A DNA stretch of 64,000 nt, taken from Aphanomyces cochlioides. Its lineage: Eukaryota; Oomycota; Saprolegniomycetes; Saprolegniales; Verrucalvaceae. Location of the stretch: assembly GCA_019828595.1 (NCBI GenBank), contig JAHQRK010000056.1, forward strand, positions 21,709 to 85,708, given 5' to 3'. Below the pieces are notes generated by a model, which was not told the DNA's origin, ran no database searches, and saw only the letters and a program-made list of their open reading frames with translations. The translations under genes were made by a program, and so were the position numbers. Of the stretch, positions 39,301 through 53,400 are shown one piece after another; positions within the stretch are counted from its first letter, which is position 1, and each line of letters begins with the position of its first letter.

Positions 39301-41112
39301 TGAAGGACAAACGCCAAGTCAAAAAAAGAGTAATTTTTATATACAAATTCCAAGTACAAAAATGAGTCATTTTTACATACAAACGCCAAGTCAAAAAAAG
39401 AGTAATTTGAGACAAGTTCGTTCGTAATAGTCAGCACTTCCAACCAACATCAACTAATTTGACCACTCAAGGTTGTATTGCCCGATGATATCCATGGCAA
39501 ATATCCATTTGGTGTGATGTTGTCAATTCTTTGGTGTGTTGCTCAATACTTGGTGTCATGTTTTGTCACGATGTAACCCATGTTGCTGGACGTGCCAGTT
39601 GTCGATAATATTAATAATCAAACAATTCCACATACAAAATGAAAATATTGTCCTACTATTTAAAATAATACCTGCCAAAGATGAGATGAATGGCACGATG
39701 CAAGGTGAGATGCATGTCTTAGGATAGCTTCACTCGGGCAGAAAAGGCCGCTGAATAAGCGGTCAACACACTGTGTAGTAGGGTGACGAGCCCTTTCTGC
39801 CACTTTAAGCCATACTCTGGCCAGAGGCTTGGACTCCGAAAGGCGAATTCCGACGCGATATGCGAATGTTACGAAGTAGGGCCTTTTTGGCTCGAAATAC
39901 CGGACATTTTCATAGAGCAGCCAGGGACAGCTAAAACGTGTGTTTTTACTGTATTTTCATATTGACTTTGGACGAGTAAATCCTCTCCCCATAGTTCAAC
40001 TTTTTACAGTAAGGGGACAATGTGTAACGTTGGTTACCACTATTGCAACTGATGGTGCTACTTTTTTTGATGGAGTACCACTGTTGATAGTGGGCCTACG
40101 GCGAGTATCATGAATCACTTAAGGGGTGTTGCATGAATACTTAGCAGGTGTATTACCCAGTATCAAAGTTTCAACTCATTGGATGTACGAGTTCAATAAG
40201 CGATATTAAACAATGTGATCTATTACTTAAAGCTCTAACGCAACACGTAAATACGAGAGTAATTTTGAAGGACAAACGCCAAGTCAAAAAAAGAGTAATT
40301 TTTATATACAAATTCCAAGTACAAAAATGAGTCATTTTTACATACAAACGCCAAGTAAAAAAAAGAGTAATTTGAGACAAGTTCGTTCGTAATAGTCAGC
40401 ACTTCCAACCAACATCAACTAATTTGACCACTCAAGGTTGTATTGCCCGATGATATCCATGGCAAATATCCATTTGGTGTGATGTTGTCAATTCGTTGGT
40501 GTGTTGCTCAATACTTGGTGTCATGTTTTGTCACGATGTAACCCATGTTGCTGGACGTGCCAGTTGTCGATAATATTAATAATCAAACAATTCCACATAC
40601 AAAATGAAAATATTGTCCTACTATTTAAAATAATACCTGCCAAAGATGAGATGAATGGCACGATGCAAGGTGAGATGCATGTCTTAGGATAGCTTCACTC
40701 GGGCAGAAAAGGCCGCTGAATAAGCGGTCAACACACTGTGTAGTAGGGTGACGAGCCCTTTCTGCCACTTTAAGCCATACTCTGGCCAGAGGCTTGGACT
40801 CCGAAAGGCGAATTCCGACGCGATATGCGAATGTTACGAAGTAGGGCCTTTTTGGCTCGAAATACCGGACATTTTCATAGAGCAGCCAGGGACAGCTAAA
40901 ACGTGTGTTTTTACTGTATTTTCATATTGACTTTGGACGAGTAAATCCTCTCCCCATAGTTCAACTTTTTACAGTAAGGGGACAATGTGTAACGTTGGTT
41001 ACCACTATTGCAACTGATGGTGCTACTTTTTTTGATGGAGTACCACTGTTGATAGTGGGCCTACGGCGAGTATCATGAATCACTTAAGGGGTGTTGCATG
41101 AATACTTAGCAG
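33393..41112 (-). repeat. Region of three-monomer variant periodicity
   Basis: The variant GTAAGTACG (rather than GTAAATACG) marks the monomers whose copies of this site lie near 33495, 36390 and 39285, each 2895 bp (three 965-bp monomers) apart, with the A form in the two monomers between. The GAGTATTT form recurs near 35505 and 38400 at the same spacing. Other sites, such as CAATTCTTTGG/CAATTCGTTGG, do not follow the period exactly, so the trimer is blurred by later conversion or exchange. Confidence 0.55.
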
Positions 41113-42676
41113 GTGTATTACCCAGTATCAAAGTTTCAACTCATTGGATGTACGAGTTCAATAAGCGATATTAAACAATGTGATCTATTACTTAAAGCTC
41201 TAACGCAACACGTAAGTACGAGAGTAATTTTGAAGGACAAACGCCAAGTCAAAAAAAGAGTAATTTTTATATACAAATTCCAAGTACAAAAATGAGTCAT
41301 TTTTACATACAAACGCCAAGTCAAAAAAAGAGTAATTTGAGACAAGTTCGTTCGTAATAGTCAGCACTTCCAACCAACATCAACTAATTTGACCACTCAA
41401 GGTTGTATTGCCCGATGATATCCATGGCAAATATCCATTTGGTGTGATGTTGTCAATTCTTTGGTGTGTTGCTCAATACTTGGTGTCATGTTTTGTCACG
41501 ATGTAACCCATGTTGCTGGACGTGCCAGTTGTCGATAATATTAATAATCAAACAATTCCACATACAAAATGAAAATATTGTCCTACTATTTAAAATAATA
41601 CCTGCCAAAGATGAGATGAATGGCACGATGCAAGGTGAGATGCATGTCTTAGGATAGCTTCACTCGGGCAGAAAAGGCCGCTGAATAAGCGGTCAACACA
41701 CTGTGTAGTAGGGTGAGGAGCCCTTTCTGCCACTTTAAGCCATACTCTGGCCAGAGGCTTGGACTCCGAAAGGCGAATTCCGACGCGATATGCGAATGTT
41801 ACGAAGTAGGGCCTTTTTGGCTCGAAATACCGGACATTTTCATAGAGCAGCCAGGGACAGCTAAAACGTGTGTTTTTACTGTATTTTCATATTGACTTTG
41901 GACGAGTAAATCCTCTCCCCATAGTTCAACTTTTTACAGTAAGGGGACAATGTGTAACGTTGGTTACCACTATTGCAACTGATGGTGCTACTTTTTTTGA
42001 TGGAGTACCACTGTTGATAGTGGGCCTACGGCGAGTATCATGAATCACTTAAGGGGTGTTGCATGAATACTTAGCAGGTGTATTACCCAGTATCAAAGTT
42101 TCAACTCATTGGATGTACGAGTTCAATAAGCGATATTAAACAATGTGATCTATTACTTAAAGCTCTAACGCAACACGTAAATACGAGAGTAATTTTGAAG
42201 GACAAACGCCAAGTCAAAAAAAGAGTAATTTTTATATACAAATTCCAAGTACAAAAATGAGTCATTTTTACATACAAACGCCAAGTAAAAAAAGAGTAAT
42301 TTGAGACAAGTTCGTTCGTAATAGTCAGCACTTCCAACCAACATCAACTAATTTGACCACTCAAGGTTGTATTGCCCGATGATATCCATGGCAAATATCC
42401 ATTTGGTGTGATGTTGTCAATTCGTTGGTGTGTTGCTCAATACTTGGTGTCATGTTTTGTCACGATGTAACCCATGTTGCTGGACGTGCCAGTTGTCGAT
42501 AATATTAATAATCAAACAATTCCACATACAAAATGAAAATATTGTCCTACTATTTAAAATAATACCTGCCAAAGATGAGATGAATGGCACGATGCAAGGT
42601 GAGATGCATGTCTTAGGATAGCTTCACTCGGGCAGAAAAGGCCGCTGAATAAGCGGTCAACACACTGTGTAGTAGG

Positions 42677-45597
42677 GTGACGAGCCCTTTCTGCCACTTT
42701 AAGCCATACTCTGGCCAGAGGCTTGGACTCCGAAAGGCGAATTCCGACGCGATATGCGAATGTTACGAAGTAGGGCCTTTTTGGCTCGAAATACCGGACA
42801 TTTTCATAGAGCAGCCAGGGACAGCTAAAACGTGTGTTTTTACTGTATTTTCATATTGACTTTGGACGAGTAAATCCTCTCCCCATAGTTCAACTTTTTA
42901 CAGTAAGGGGACAATGTGTAACGTTGGTTACCACTATTGCAACTGATGGTGCTACTTTTTTTGATGGAGTACCACTGTTGATAGTGGGCCTACGGCGAGT
43001 ATCATGAATCACTTAAGGGGTGTTGCATGAATACTTAGCAGGTGTATTACCCAGTATCAAAGTTTCAACTCATTGGATGTACGAGTTCAATAAGCGATAT
43101 TAAACAATGTGATCTATTACTTAAAGCTCTAACGCAACACGTAAGTACGAGAGTAATTTTGAAGGACAAACGCCAAGTCAAAAAAAGAGTAATTTTTATA
43201 TACAAATTCCAAGTACAAAAATGAGTCATTTTTACATACAAACGCCAAGTAAAAAAAAAAAGAGTAATTTGAGACAAGTTCGTTCGTAATAGTCAGCACT
43301 TCCAACCAACATCAACTAATTTGACCACTCAAGGTTGTATTGCCCGATGATATCCATGGCAAATATCCATTTGGTGTGATGTTGTCAATTCGTTGGTGTG
43401 TTGCTCAATACTTGGTGTCATGTTTTGTCACGATGTAACCCATGTTGCTGGACGTGCCAGTTGTCGATAATATTAATAATCAAACAATTCCACATACAAA
43501 ATGAAAATATTGTCCTACTATTTAAAATAATACCTGCCAAAGATGAGATGGATGGCAGTTGAGCTGGGACGATGCAAGGTGAGATGCATGTCTTAGGATA
43601 GCTTCACTCGGGCAGAAAAGGCCGCTGAATAAGCGGTCAACACACTGTGCAGTAGGGTGACGAGCCCTTTCTGCCACTTTAAGCCATACTCTGGCCAGAG
43701 GCTTGGACTCCGAAAGGCGAATTCCGACGCGATATGCGAATGTTACGAAGTAGGGCCTTTTTGGCTCGAAATACCGGACATTTTCATAGAGCAGCCAGGG
43801 ACAGCTAAAACGTGTGTTTTTACTGTATTTTCATATTGACTTTGGACGAGTAAATCCTCTCCCCATAGTTCAACTTTTTACAGTAAGGGGACAATGTGTA
43901 ACGTTGGTTACCACTATTGCAACTGATGGTGCTACTTTTTTTGATGGAGTACCACTGTTGATAGTGGGCCTACGGCGAGTATCATGAATCACTTAAGGGG
44001 TGTTGCATGAATACTTAGCAGGTGTATTACCCAGTATCAAAGTTTCAACTCATTGGATGTACGAGTTCAATAAGCGATATTAAACAATGTGATCTATTAC
44101 TTAAAGCTCTAACGCAACACGTAAGTACGAGAGTAATTTTGAAGGACAAACGCCAAGTCAAAAAAAGAGTAATTTTTATATACAAATTCCAAGTACAAAA
44201 ATGAGTCATTTTTACATACAAACGCCAAGTCAAAAAAAGAGTAATTTGAGACAAGTTCGTTCGTAATAGTCAGCACTTCCAACCAACATCAACTAATTTG
44301 ACCACTCAAGGTTGTATTGCCCGATGATATCCATGGCAAATATCCATTTGGTGTGATGTTGTCAATTCGTTGGTGTGTTGCTCAATACTTGGTGTCATGT
44401 TTTGTCACGATGTAACCCATGTTGCTGGACGTGCCAGTTGTCGATAATATTAATAATCAAACAATTCCACATACAAAATGAAAATATTGTCCTACTATTT
44501 AAAATAATACCTGCCAAAGATGAGATGGATGGCAGTTGAATGGGACGATGCAAGGTGAGATGCATGTCTTAGGATAGCTTCACTCGGGCAGAAAAGGCCG
44601 CTGAATAAGCGGTCAACACACTGTGCAGTAGGGTGACGAGCCCTTTCTGCCACTTTAAGCCATACTCTGGCCAGAGGCTTGGACTCCGAAAGGCGAATTC
44701 CGACGCGATATGCGAATGTTACGAAGTAGGGCCTTTTTGGCTCGAAATACCGGACATTTTCATAGAGCAGCCAGGGACAGCTAAAACGTGTGTTTTTACT
44801 GTATTTTCATATTGACTTTGGACGAGTAAATCCTCTCCCCATAGTTCAACTTTTTACAGTAAGGGGACAATGTGTAACGTTGGTTACCACTATTGCAACT
44901 GATGGTGCTACTTTTTTTGATGGAGTACCACTGTTGATAGTGGGCCTACGGCGAGTATCATGAATCACTTAAGGGGTGTTGCATGAATACTTAGCAGGTG
45001 TATTACCCAGTATCAAAGTTTCAACTCATTGGATGTACGAGTTCAATAAGCGATATTAAACAATGTGATCTATTACTTAAAGCTCTAACGCAACACGTAA
45101 GTACGAGAGTAATTTTGAAGGACAAACGCCAAGTCAAAAAAAGAGTAATTTTTATATACAAATTCCAAGTACAAAAATGAGTCATTTTTACATACAAACG
45201 CCAAGTCAAAAAAAGAGTAATTTGAGACAAGTTCGTTCGTAATAGTCAGCACTTCCAACCAACATCAACTAATTTGACCACTCAAGGTTGTATTGCCCGA
45301 TGATATCCATGGCAAATATCCATTTGGTGTGATGTTGTCAATTCGTTGGTGTGTTGCTCAATACTTGGTGTCATGTTTTGTCACGATGTAACCCATGTTG
45401 CTGGACGTGCCAGTTGTCGATAATATTAATAATCAAACAATTCCACATACAAAATGAAAATATTGTCCTACTATTTAAAATAATACCTGCCAAAGATGAG
45501 ATGAATGGCACGATGCAAGGTGAGATGCATGTCTTAGGATAGCTTCACTCGGGCAGAAAAGGCCGCTGAATAAGCGGTCAACACACTGTGCAGTAGG
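42677..45597 (-). repeat. Higher-order repeat, three monomers, copy 1 (2921 bp)
   Basis: Three successive monomers carry hotspot alleles of -5, -6 and -17 bp relative to the long form, at about 43560, 44535 and 45500. The same order of -6 then -17 recurs in the next three monomers. The first two copies here also share GAGATGGATGG instead of GAGATGAATGG. The first monomer has an A-run expanded to 11 at 43251-43261. Confidence 0.75.
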
Positions 45598-48520
45598 GTG
45601 ACGAGCCCTTTCTGCCACTTTAAGCCATACTCTGGCCAGAGGCTTGGACTCCGAAAGGCGAATTCCGACGCGATATGCGAATGTTACGAAGTAGGGCCTT
45701 TTTGGCTCGAAATACCGGACATTTTCATAGAGCAGCCAGGGACAGCTAAAACGTGTGTTTTTACTGTATTTTCATATTGACTTTGGACGAGTAAATCCTC
45801 TCCCCATAGTTCAACTTTTTACAGTAAGGGGACAATGTGTAACGTTGGTTACCACTATTGCAACTGATGGTGCTACTTTTTTTGATGGAGTACCACTGTT
45901 GATAGTGGGCCTACGGCGAGTATCATGAATCACTTAAGGGGTGTTGCATGAATACTTAGCAGGTGTATTACCCAGTATCAAAGTTTCAACTCATTGGATG
46001 TACGAGTTCAATAAGCGATATTAAACAATGTGATCTATTACTTAAAGCTCTAACGCAACACGTAAGTACGAGAGTAATTTTGAAGGACAAACGCCAAGTC
46101 AAAAAAAGAGTAATTTTTATATACAAATTCCAAGTACAAAAATGAGTCATTTTTACATACAAACGCCAAGTCAAAAAAAGAGTAATTTGAGACAAGTTCG
46201 TTCGTAATAGTCAGCACTTCCAACCAACATCAACTAATTTGACCACTCAAGGTTGTATTGCCCGATGATATCCATGGCAAATATCCATTTGGTGTGATGT
46301 TGTCAATTCGTTGGTGTGTTGCTCAATACTTGGTGTCATGTTTTGTCACGATGTAACCCATGTTGCTGGACGTGCCAGTTGTCGATAATATTAATAATCA
46401 AACAATTCCACATACAAAATGAAAATATTGTCCTACTATTTAAAATAATACCTGCCAAAGATGAGATGAATGGCAGTTGAGTTTTTCTGGGACGATGCAA
46501 GGTGAGATGCATGTCTTAGGATAGCTTCACTCGGGCAGAAAAGGCCGCTGAATAAGCGGTCAACACACTGTGCAGTAGGGTGACGAGCCCTTTCTGCCAC
46601 TTTAAGCCATACTCTGGCCAGAGGCTTGGACTCCGAAAGGCGAATTCCGACGCGATATGCGAATGTTACGAAGTAGGGCCTTTTTGGCTCGAAATACCGG
46701 ACATTTTCATAGAGCAGCCAGGGACAGCTAAAACGTGTGTTTTTACTGTATTTTCATATTGACTTTGGACGAGTAAATCCTCTCCCCATAGTTCAACTTT
46801 TTACAGTAAGGGGACAATGTGTAACGTTGGTTACCACTATTGCAACTGATGGTGCTACTTTTTTTGATGGAGTACCACTGTTGATAGTGGGCCTACGGCG
46901 AGTATCATGAATCACTTAAGGGGTGTTGCATGAATACTTAGCAGGTGTATTACCCAGTATCAAAGTTTCAACTCATTGGATGTACGAGTTCAATAAGCGA
47001 TATTAAACAATGTGATCTATTACTTAAAGCTCTAACGCAACACGTAAGTACGAGAGTAATTTTGAAGGACAAACGCCAAGTCAAAAAAAGAGTAATTTTT
47101 ATATACAAATTCCAAGTACAAAAATGAGTCATTTTTACATACAAACGCCAAGTCAAAAAAAGAGTAATTTGAGACAAGTTCGTTCGTAATAGTCAGCACT
47201 TCCAACCAACATCAACTAATTTGACCACTCAAGGTTGTATTGCCCGATGATATCCATGGCAAATATCCATTTGGTGTGATGTTGTCAATTCGTTGGTGTG
47301 TTGCTCAATACTTGGTGTCATGTTTTGTCACGATGTAACCCATGTTGCTGGACGTGCCAGTTGTCGATAATATTAATAATCAAACAATTCCACATACAAA
47401 ATGAAAATATTGTCCTACTATTTAAAATAATACCTGCCAAAGATGAGATGAATGGCAGTTGAATGGGACGATGCAAGGTGAGATGCATGTCTTAGGATAG
47501 CTTCACTCGGGCAGAAAAGGCCGCTGAATAAGCGGTCAACACACTGTGCAGTAGGGTGACGAGCCCTTTCTGCCACTTTAAGCCATACTCTGGCCAGAGG
47601 CTTGGACTCCGAAAGGCGAATTCCGACGCGATATGCGAATGTTACGAAGTAGGGCCTTTTTGGCTCGAAATACCGGACATTTTCATAGAGCAGCCAGGGA
47701 CAGCTAAAACGTGTGTTTTTACTGTATTTTCATATTGACTTTGGACGAGTAAATCCTCTCCCCATAGTTCAACTTTTTACAGTAAGGGGACAATGTGTAA
47801 CGTTGGTTACCACTATTGCAACTGATGGTGCTACTTTTTTTGATGGAGTACCACTGTTGATAGTGGGCCTACGGCGAGTATCATGAATCACTTAAGGGGT
47901 GTTGCATGAATACTTAGCAGGTGTATTACCCAGTATCAAAGTTTCAACTCATTGGATGTACGAGTTCAATAAGCGATATTAAACAATGTGATCTATTACT
48001 TAAAGCTCTAACGCAACACGTAAGTACGAGAGTAATTTTGAAGGACAAACGCCAAGTCAAAAAAAGAGTAATTTTTATATACAAATTCCAAGTACAAAAA
48101 TGAGTCATTTTTACATACAAACGCCAAGTCAAAAAAAGAGTAATTTGAGACAAGTTCGTTCGTAATAGTCAGCACTTCCAACCAACATCAACTAATTTGA
48201 CCACTCAAGGTTGTATTGCCCGATGATATCCATGGCAAATATCCATTTGGTGTGATGTTGTCAATTCGTTGGTGTGTTGCTCAATACTTGGTGTCATGTT
48301 TTGTCACGATGTAACCCATGTTGCTGGACGTGCCAGTTGTCGATAATATTAATAATCAAACAATTCCACATACAAAATGAAAATATTGTCCTACTATTTA
48401 AAATAATACCTGCCAAAGATGAGATGAATGGCACGATGCAAGGTGAGATGCATGTCTTAGGATAGCTTCACTCGGGCAGAAAAGGCCGCTGAATAAGCGG
48501 TCAACACACTGTGCAGTAGG
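45598..48520 (-). repeat. Higher-order repeat, three monomers, copy 2 (2923 bp)
   Basis: Hotspot alleles are 0 (long form, about 46475), -6 (about 47460) and -17 (about 48430). This repeats the order of the preceding three monomers at a period of about 2.92 kb, which is evidence that amplification here worked on trimers. Confidence 0.78.
46436..46753 (-). pseudogene. Same transposase-like frame, right-block long-form copy
   Basis: Inverted counterpart of the 105-codon frame, with the stop (CTA on the plus strand) at 46436-46438 and the upstream stop just beyond 46753. Equivalent intact frames in this block lie at 49359-49676, 60959-61276 and 61940-62257. Two further monomers, with hotspot sites near 44535 and 47460, lack 6 bp there and so keep the frame with two codons fewer. 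In all other right-block monomers the 5-, 10-, 16- or 17-bp deletions break the frame near its end. Because copies are homogenised by concerted evolution, an intact frame is not evidence of selection. Confidence 0.28.
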
Positions 48521-50467
48521 GTGACGAGCCCTTTCTGCCACTTTAAGCCATACTCTGGCCAGAGGCTTGGACTCCGAAAGGCGAATTCCGACGCGATATG
48601 CGAATGTTACGAAGTAGGGCCTTTTTGGCTCGAAATACCGGACATTTTCATAGAGCAGCCAGGGACAGCTAAAACGTGTGTTTTTACTGTATTTTCATAT
48701 TGACTTTGGACGAGTAAATCCTCTCCCCATAGTTCAACTTTTTACAGTAAGGGGACAATGTGTAACGTTGGTTACCACTATTGCAACTGATGGTGCTACT
48801 TTTTTTGATGGAGTACCACTGTTGATAGTGGGCCTACGGCGAGTATCATGAATCACTTAAGGGGTGTTGCATGAATACTTAGCAGGTGTATTACCCAGTA
48901 TCAAAGTTTCAACTCATTGGATGTACGAGTTCAATAAGCGATATTAAACAATGTGATCTATTACTTAAAGCTCTAACGCAACACGTAAGTACGAGAGTAA
49001 TTTTGAAGGACAAACGCCAAGTCAAAAAAAGAGTAATTTTTATATACAAATTCCAAGTACAAAAATGAGTCATTTTTACATACAAACGCCAAGTCAAAAA
49101 AAGAGTAATTTGAGACAAGTTCGTTCGTAATAGTCAGCACTTCCAACCAACATCAACTAATTTGACCACTCAAGGTTGTATTGCCCGATGATATCCATGG
49201 CAAATATCCATTTGGTGTGATGTTGTCAATTCGTTGGTGTGTTGCTCAATACTTGGTGTCATGTTTTGTCACGATGTAACCCATGTTGCTGGACGTGCCA
49301 GTTGTCGATAATATTAATAATCAAACAATTCCACATACAAAATGAAAATATTGTCCTACTATTTAAAATAATACCTGCCAAAGATGAGATGAATGGCAGT
49401 TGAGTTTTTCTGGGACGATGCAAGGTGAGATGCATGTCTTAGGATAGCTTCACTCGGGCAGAAAAGGCCGCTGAATAAGCGGTCAACACACTGTGCAGTA
49501 GGGTGACGAGCCCTTTCTGCCACTTTAAGCCATACTCTGGCCAGAGGCTTGGACTCCGAAAGGCGAATTCCGACGCGATATGCGAATGTTACGAAGTAGG
49601 GCCTTTTTGGCTCGAAATACCGGACATTTTCATAGAGCAGCCAGGGACAGCTAAAACGTGTGTTTTTACTGTATTTTCATATTGACTTTGGACGAGTAAA
49701 TCCTCTCCCCATAGTTCAACTTTTTACAGTAAGGGGACAATGTGTAACGTTGGTTACCACTATTGCAACTGATGGTGCTACTTTTTTTGATGGAGTACCA
49801 CTGTTGATAGTGGGCCTACGGCGAGTATCATGAATCACTTAAGGGGTGTTGCATGAATACTTAGCAGGTGTATTACCCAGTATCAAAGTTTCAACTCATT
49901 GGATGTACGAGTTCAATAAGCGATATTAAACAATGTGATCTATTACTTAAAGCTCTAACGCAACACGTAAGTACGAGAGTAATTTTGAAGGACAAACGCC
50001 AAGTCAAAAAAAGAGTAATTTTTATATACAAATTCCAAGTACAAAAATGAGTCATTTTTACATACAAACGCCAAGTCAAAAAAAGAGTAATTTGAGACAA
50101 GTTCGTTCGTAATAGTCAGCACTTCCAACCAACATCAACTAATTTGACCACTCAAGGTTGTATTGCCCGATGATATCCATGGCAAATATCCATTTGGTGT
50201 GATGTTGTCAATTCGTTGGTGTGTTGCTCAATACTTGGTGTCATGTTTTGTCACGATGTAACCCATGTTGCTGGACGTGCCAGTTGTCGATAATATTAAT
50301 AATCAAACAATTCCACATACAAAATGAAAATATTGTCCTACTATTTAAAATAATACCTGCCAAAGATGAGATGAATGGCACGATGCAAGGTGAGATGCAT
50401 GTCTTAGGATAGCTTCACTCGGGCAGAAAAGGCCGCTGAATAAGCGGTCAACACACTGTGCAGTAGG
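48521..50467 (-). repeat. Higher-order repeat, shortened copy 3 (two monomers)
   Basis: Alleles are 0 (about 49400) then -17 (about 50375), as in copy 2 with the -6 monomer missing. Loss of one monomer by unequal exchange within a trimer is the simplest reading. After this point all alleles are -17 until the -10 allele at about 57130. Confidence 0.65.
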
Positions 50468-53400
50468 GTGACGAGCCCTTTCTGCCACTTTAAGCCATAC
50501 TCTGGCCAGAGGCTTGGACTCCGAAAGGCGAATTCCGACGCGATATGCGAATGTTACGAAGTAGGGCCTTTTTGGCTCGAAATACCGGACATTTTCATAG
50601 AGCAGCCAGGGACAGCTAAAACGTGTGTTTTTACTGTATTTTCATATTGACTTTGGACGAGTAAATCCTCTCCCCATAGTTCAACTTTTTACAGTAAGGG
50701 GACAATGTGTAACGTTGGTTACCACTATTGCAACTGATGGTGCTACTTTTTTTGATGGAGTACCACTGTTGATAGTGGGCCTACGGCGAGTATCATGAAT
50801 CACTTAAGGGGTGTTGCATGAATACTTAGCAGGTGTATTACCCAGTATCAAAGTTTCAACTCATTGGATGTACGAGTTCAATAAGCGATATTAAACAATG
50901 TGATCTATTACTTAAAGCTCTAACGCAACACGTAAATACGAGAGTAATTTTGAAGGACAAACGCCAAGTCAAAAAAAGAGTAATTTTTATATACAAATTC
51001 CAAGTACAAAAATGAGTCATTTTTACATACAAACGCCAAGTCAAAAAAAGAGTAATTTGAGACAAGTTCGTTCGTAATAGTCAGCACTTCCAACCAACAT
51101 CAACTAATTTGACCACTCAAGGTTGTATTGCCCGATGATATCCATGGCAAATATCCATTTGGTGTGATGTTGTCAATTCGTTGGTGTGTTGCTCAATACT
51201 TGGTGTCATGTTTTGTCACGATGTAACCCATGTTGCTGGACGTGCCAGTTGTCGATAATATTAATAATCAAACAATTCCACATACAAAATGAAAATATTG
51301 TCCTACTATTTAAAATAATACCTGCCAAAGATGAGATGAATGGCACGATGCAAGGTGAGATGCATGTCTTAGGATAGCTTCACTCGGGCAGAAAAGGCCG
51401 CTGAATAAGCGGTCAACACACTGTGCAGTAGGGTGACGAGCCCTTTCTGCCACTTTAAGCCATACTCTGGCCAGAGGCTTGGACTCCGAAAGGCGAATTC
51501 CGACGCGATATGCGAATGTTACGAAGTAGGGCCTTTTTGGCTCGAAATACCGGACATTTTCATAGAGCAGCCAGGGACAGCTAAAACGTGTGTTTTTACT
51601 GTATTTTCATATTGACTTTGGACGAGTAAATCCTCTCCCCATAGTTCAACTTTTTACAGTAAGGGGACAATGTGTAACGTTGGTTACCACTATTGCAACT
51701 GATGGTGCTACTTTTTTTGATGGAGTACCACTGTTGATAGTGGGCCTACGGCGAGTATCATGAATCACTTAAGGGGTGTTGCATGAATACTTAGCAGGTG
51801 TATTACCCAGTATCAAAGTTTCAACTCATTGGATGTACGAGTTCAATAAGCGATATTAAACAATGTGATCTATTACTTAAAGCTCTAACGCAACACGTAA
51901 ATACGAGAGTAATTTTGAAGGACAAACGCCAAGTCAAAAAAAGAGTAATTTTTATATACAAATTCCAAGTACAAAAATGAGTCATTTTTACATACAAACG
52001 CCAAGTAAAAAAAAGAGTAATTTGAGACAAGTTCGTTCGTAATAGTCAGCACTTCCAACCAACATCAACTAATTTGACCACTCAAGGTTGTATTGCCCGA
52101 TGATATCCATGGCAAATATCCATTTGGTGTGATGTTGTCAATTCGTTGGTGTGTTGCTCAATACTTGGTGTCATGTTTTGTCACGATGTAACCCATGTTG
52201 CTGGACGTGCCAGTTGTCGATAATATTAATAATCAAACAATTCCACATACAAAATGAAAATATTGTCCTACTATTTAAAATAATACCTGCCAAAGATGAG
52301 ATGAATGGCACGATGCAAGGTGAGATGCATGTCTTAGGATAGCTTCACTCGGGCAGAAAAGGCCGCTGAATAAGCGGTCAACACACTGTGCAGTAGGGTG
52401 AGGAGCCCTTTCTGCCACTTTAAGCCATACTCTGGCCAGAGGCTTGGACTCCGAAAGGCGAATTCCGACGCGATATGCGAATGTTACGAAGTAGGGCCTT
52501 TTTGGCTCGAAATACCGGACATTTTCATAGAGCAGCCAGGGACAGCTAAAACGTGTGTTTTTACTGTATTTTCATATTGACTTTGGACGAGTAAATCCTC
52601 TCCCCATAGTTCAACTTTTTACAGTAAGGGGACAATGTGTAACGTTGGTTACCACTATTGCAACTGATGGTGCTACTTTTTTTGATGGAGTACCACTGTT
52701 GATAGTGGGCCTACGGCGAGTATCATGAATCACTTAAGGGGTGTTGCATGAATACTTAGCAGGTGTATTACCCAGTATCAAAGTTTCAACTCATTGGATG
52801 TACGAGTTCAATAAGCGATATTAAACAATGTGATCTATTACTTAAAGCTCTAACGCAACACGTAAATACGAGAGTAATTTTGAAGGACAAACGCCAAGTC
52901 AAAAAAAGAGTAATTTTTATATACAAATTCCAAGTACAAAAATGAGTCATTTTTACATACAAACGCCAAGTCAAAAAAAGAGTAATTTGAGACAAGTTCG
53001 TTCGTAATAGTCAGCACTTCCAACCAACATCAACTAATTTGACCACTCAAGGTTGTATTGCCCGATGATATCCATGGCAAATATCCATTTGGTGTGATGT
53101 TGTCAATTCGTTGGTGTGTTGCTCAATACTTGGTGTCATGTTTTGTCACGATGTAACCCATGTTGCTGGACGTGCCAGTTGTCGATAATATTAATAATCA
53201 AACAATTCCACATACAAAATGAAAATATTGTCCTACTATTTAAAATAATACCTGCCAAAGATGAGATGAATGGCACGATGCAAGGTGAGATGCATGTCTT
53301 AGGATAGCTTCACTCGGGCAGAAAAGGCCGCTGAATAAGCGGTCAACACACTGTGCAGTAGGGTGACGAGCCCTTTCTGCCACTTTAAGCCATACTCTGG

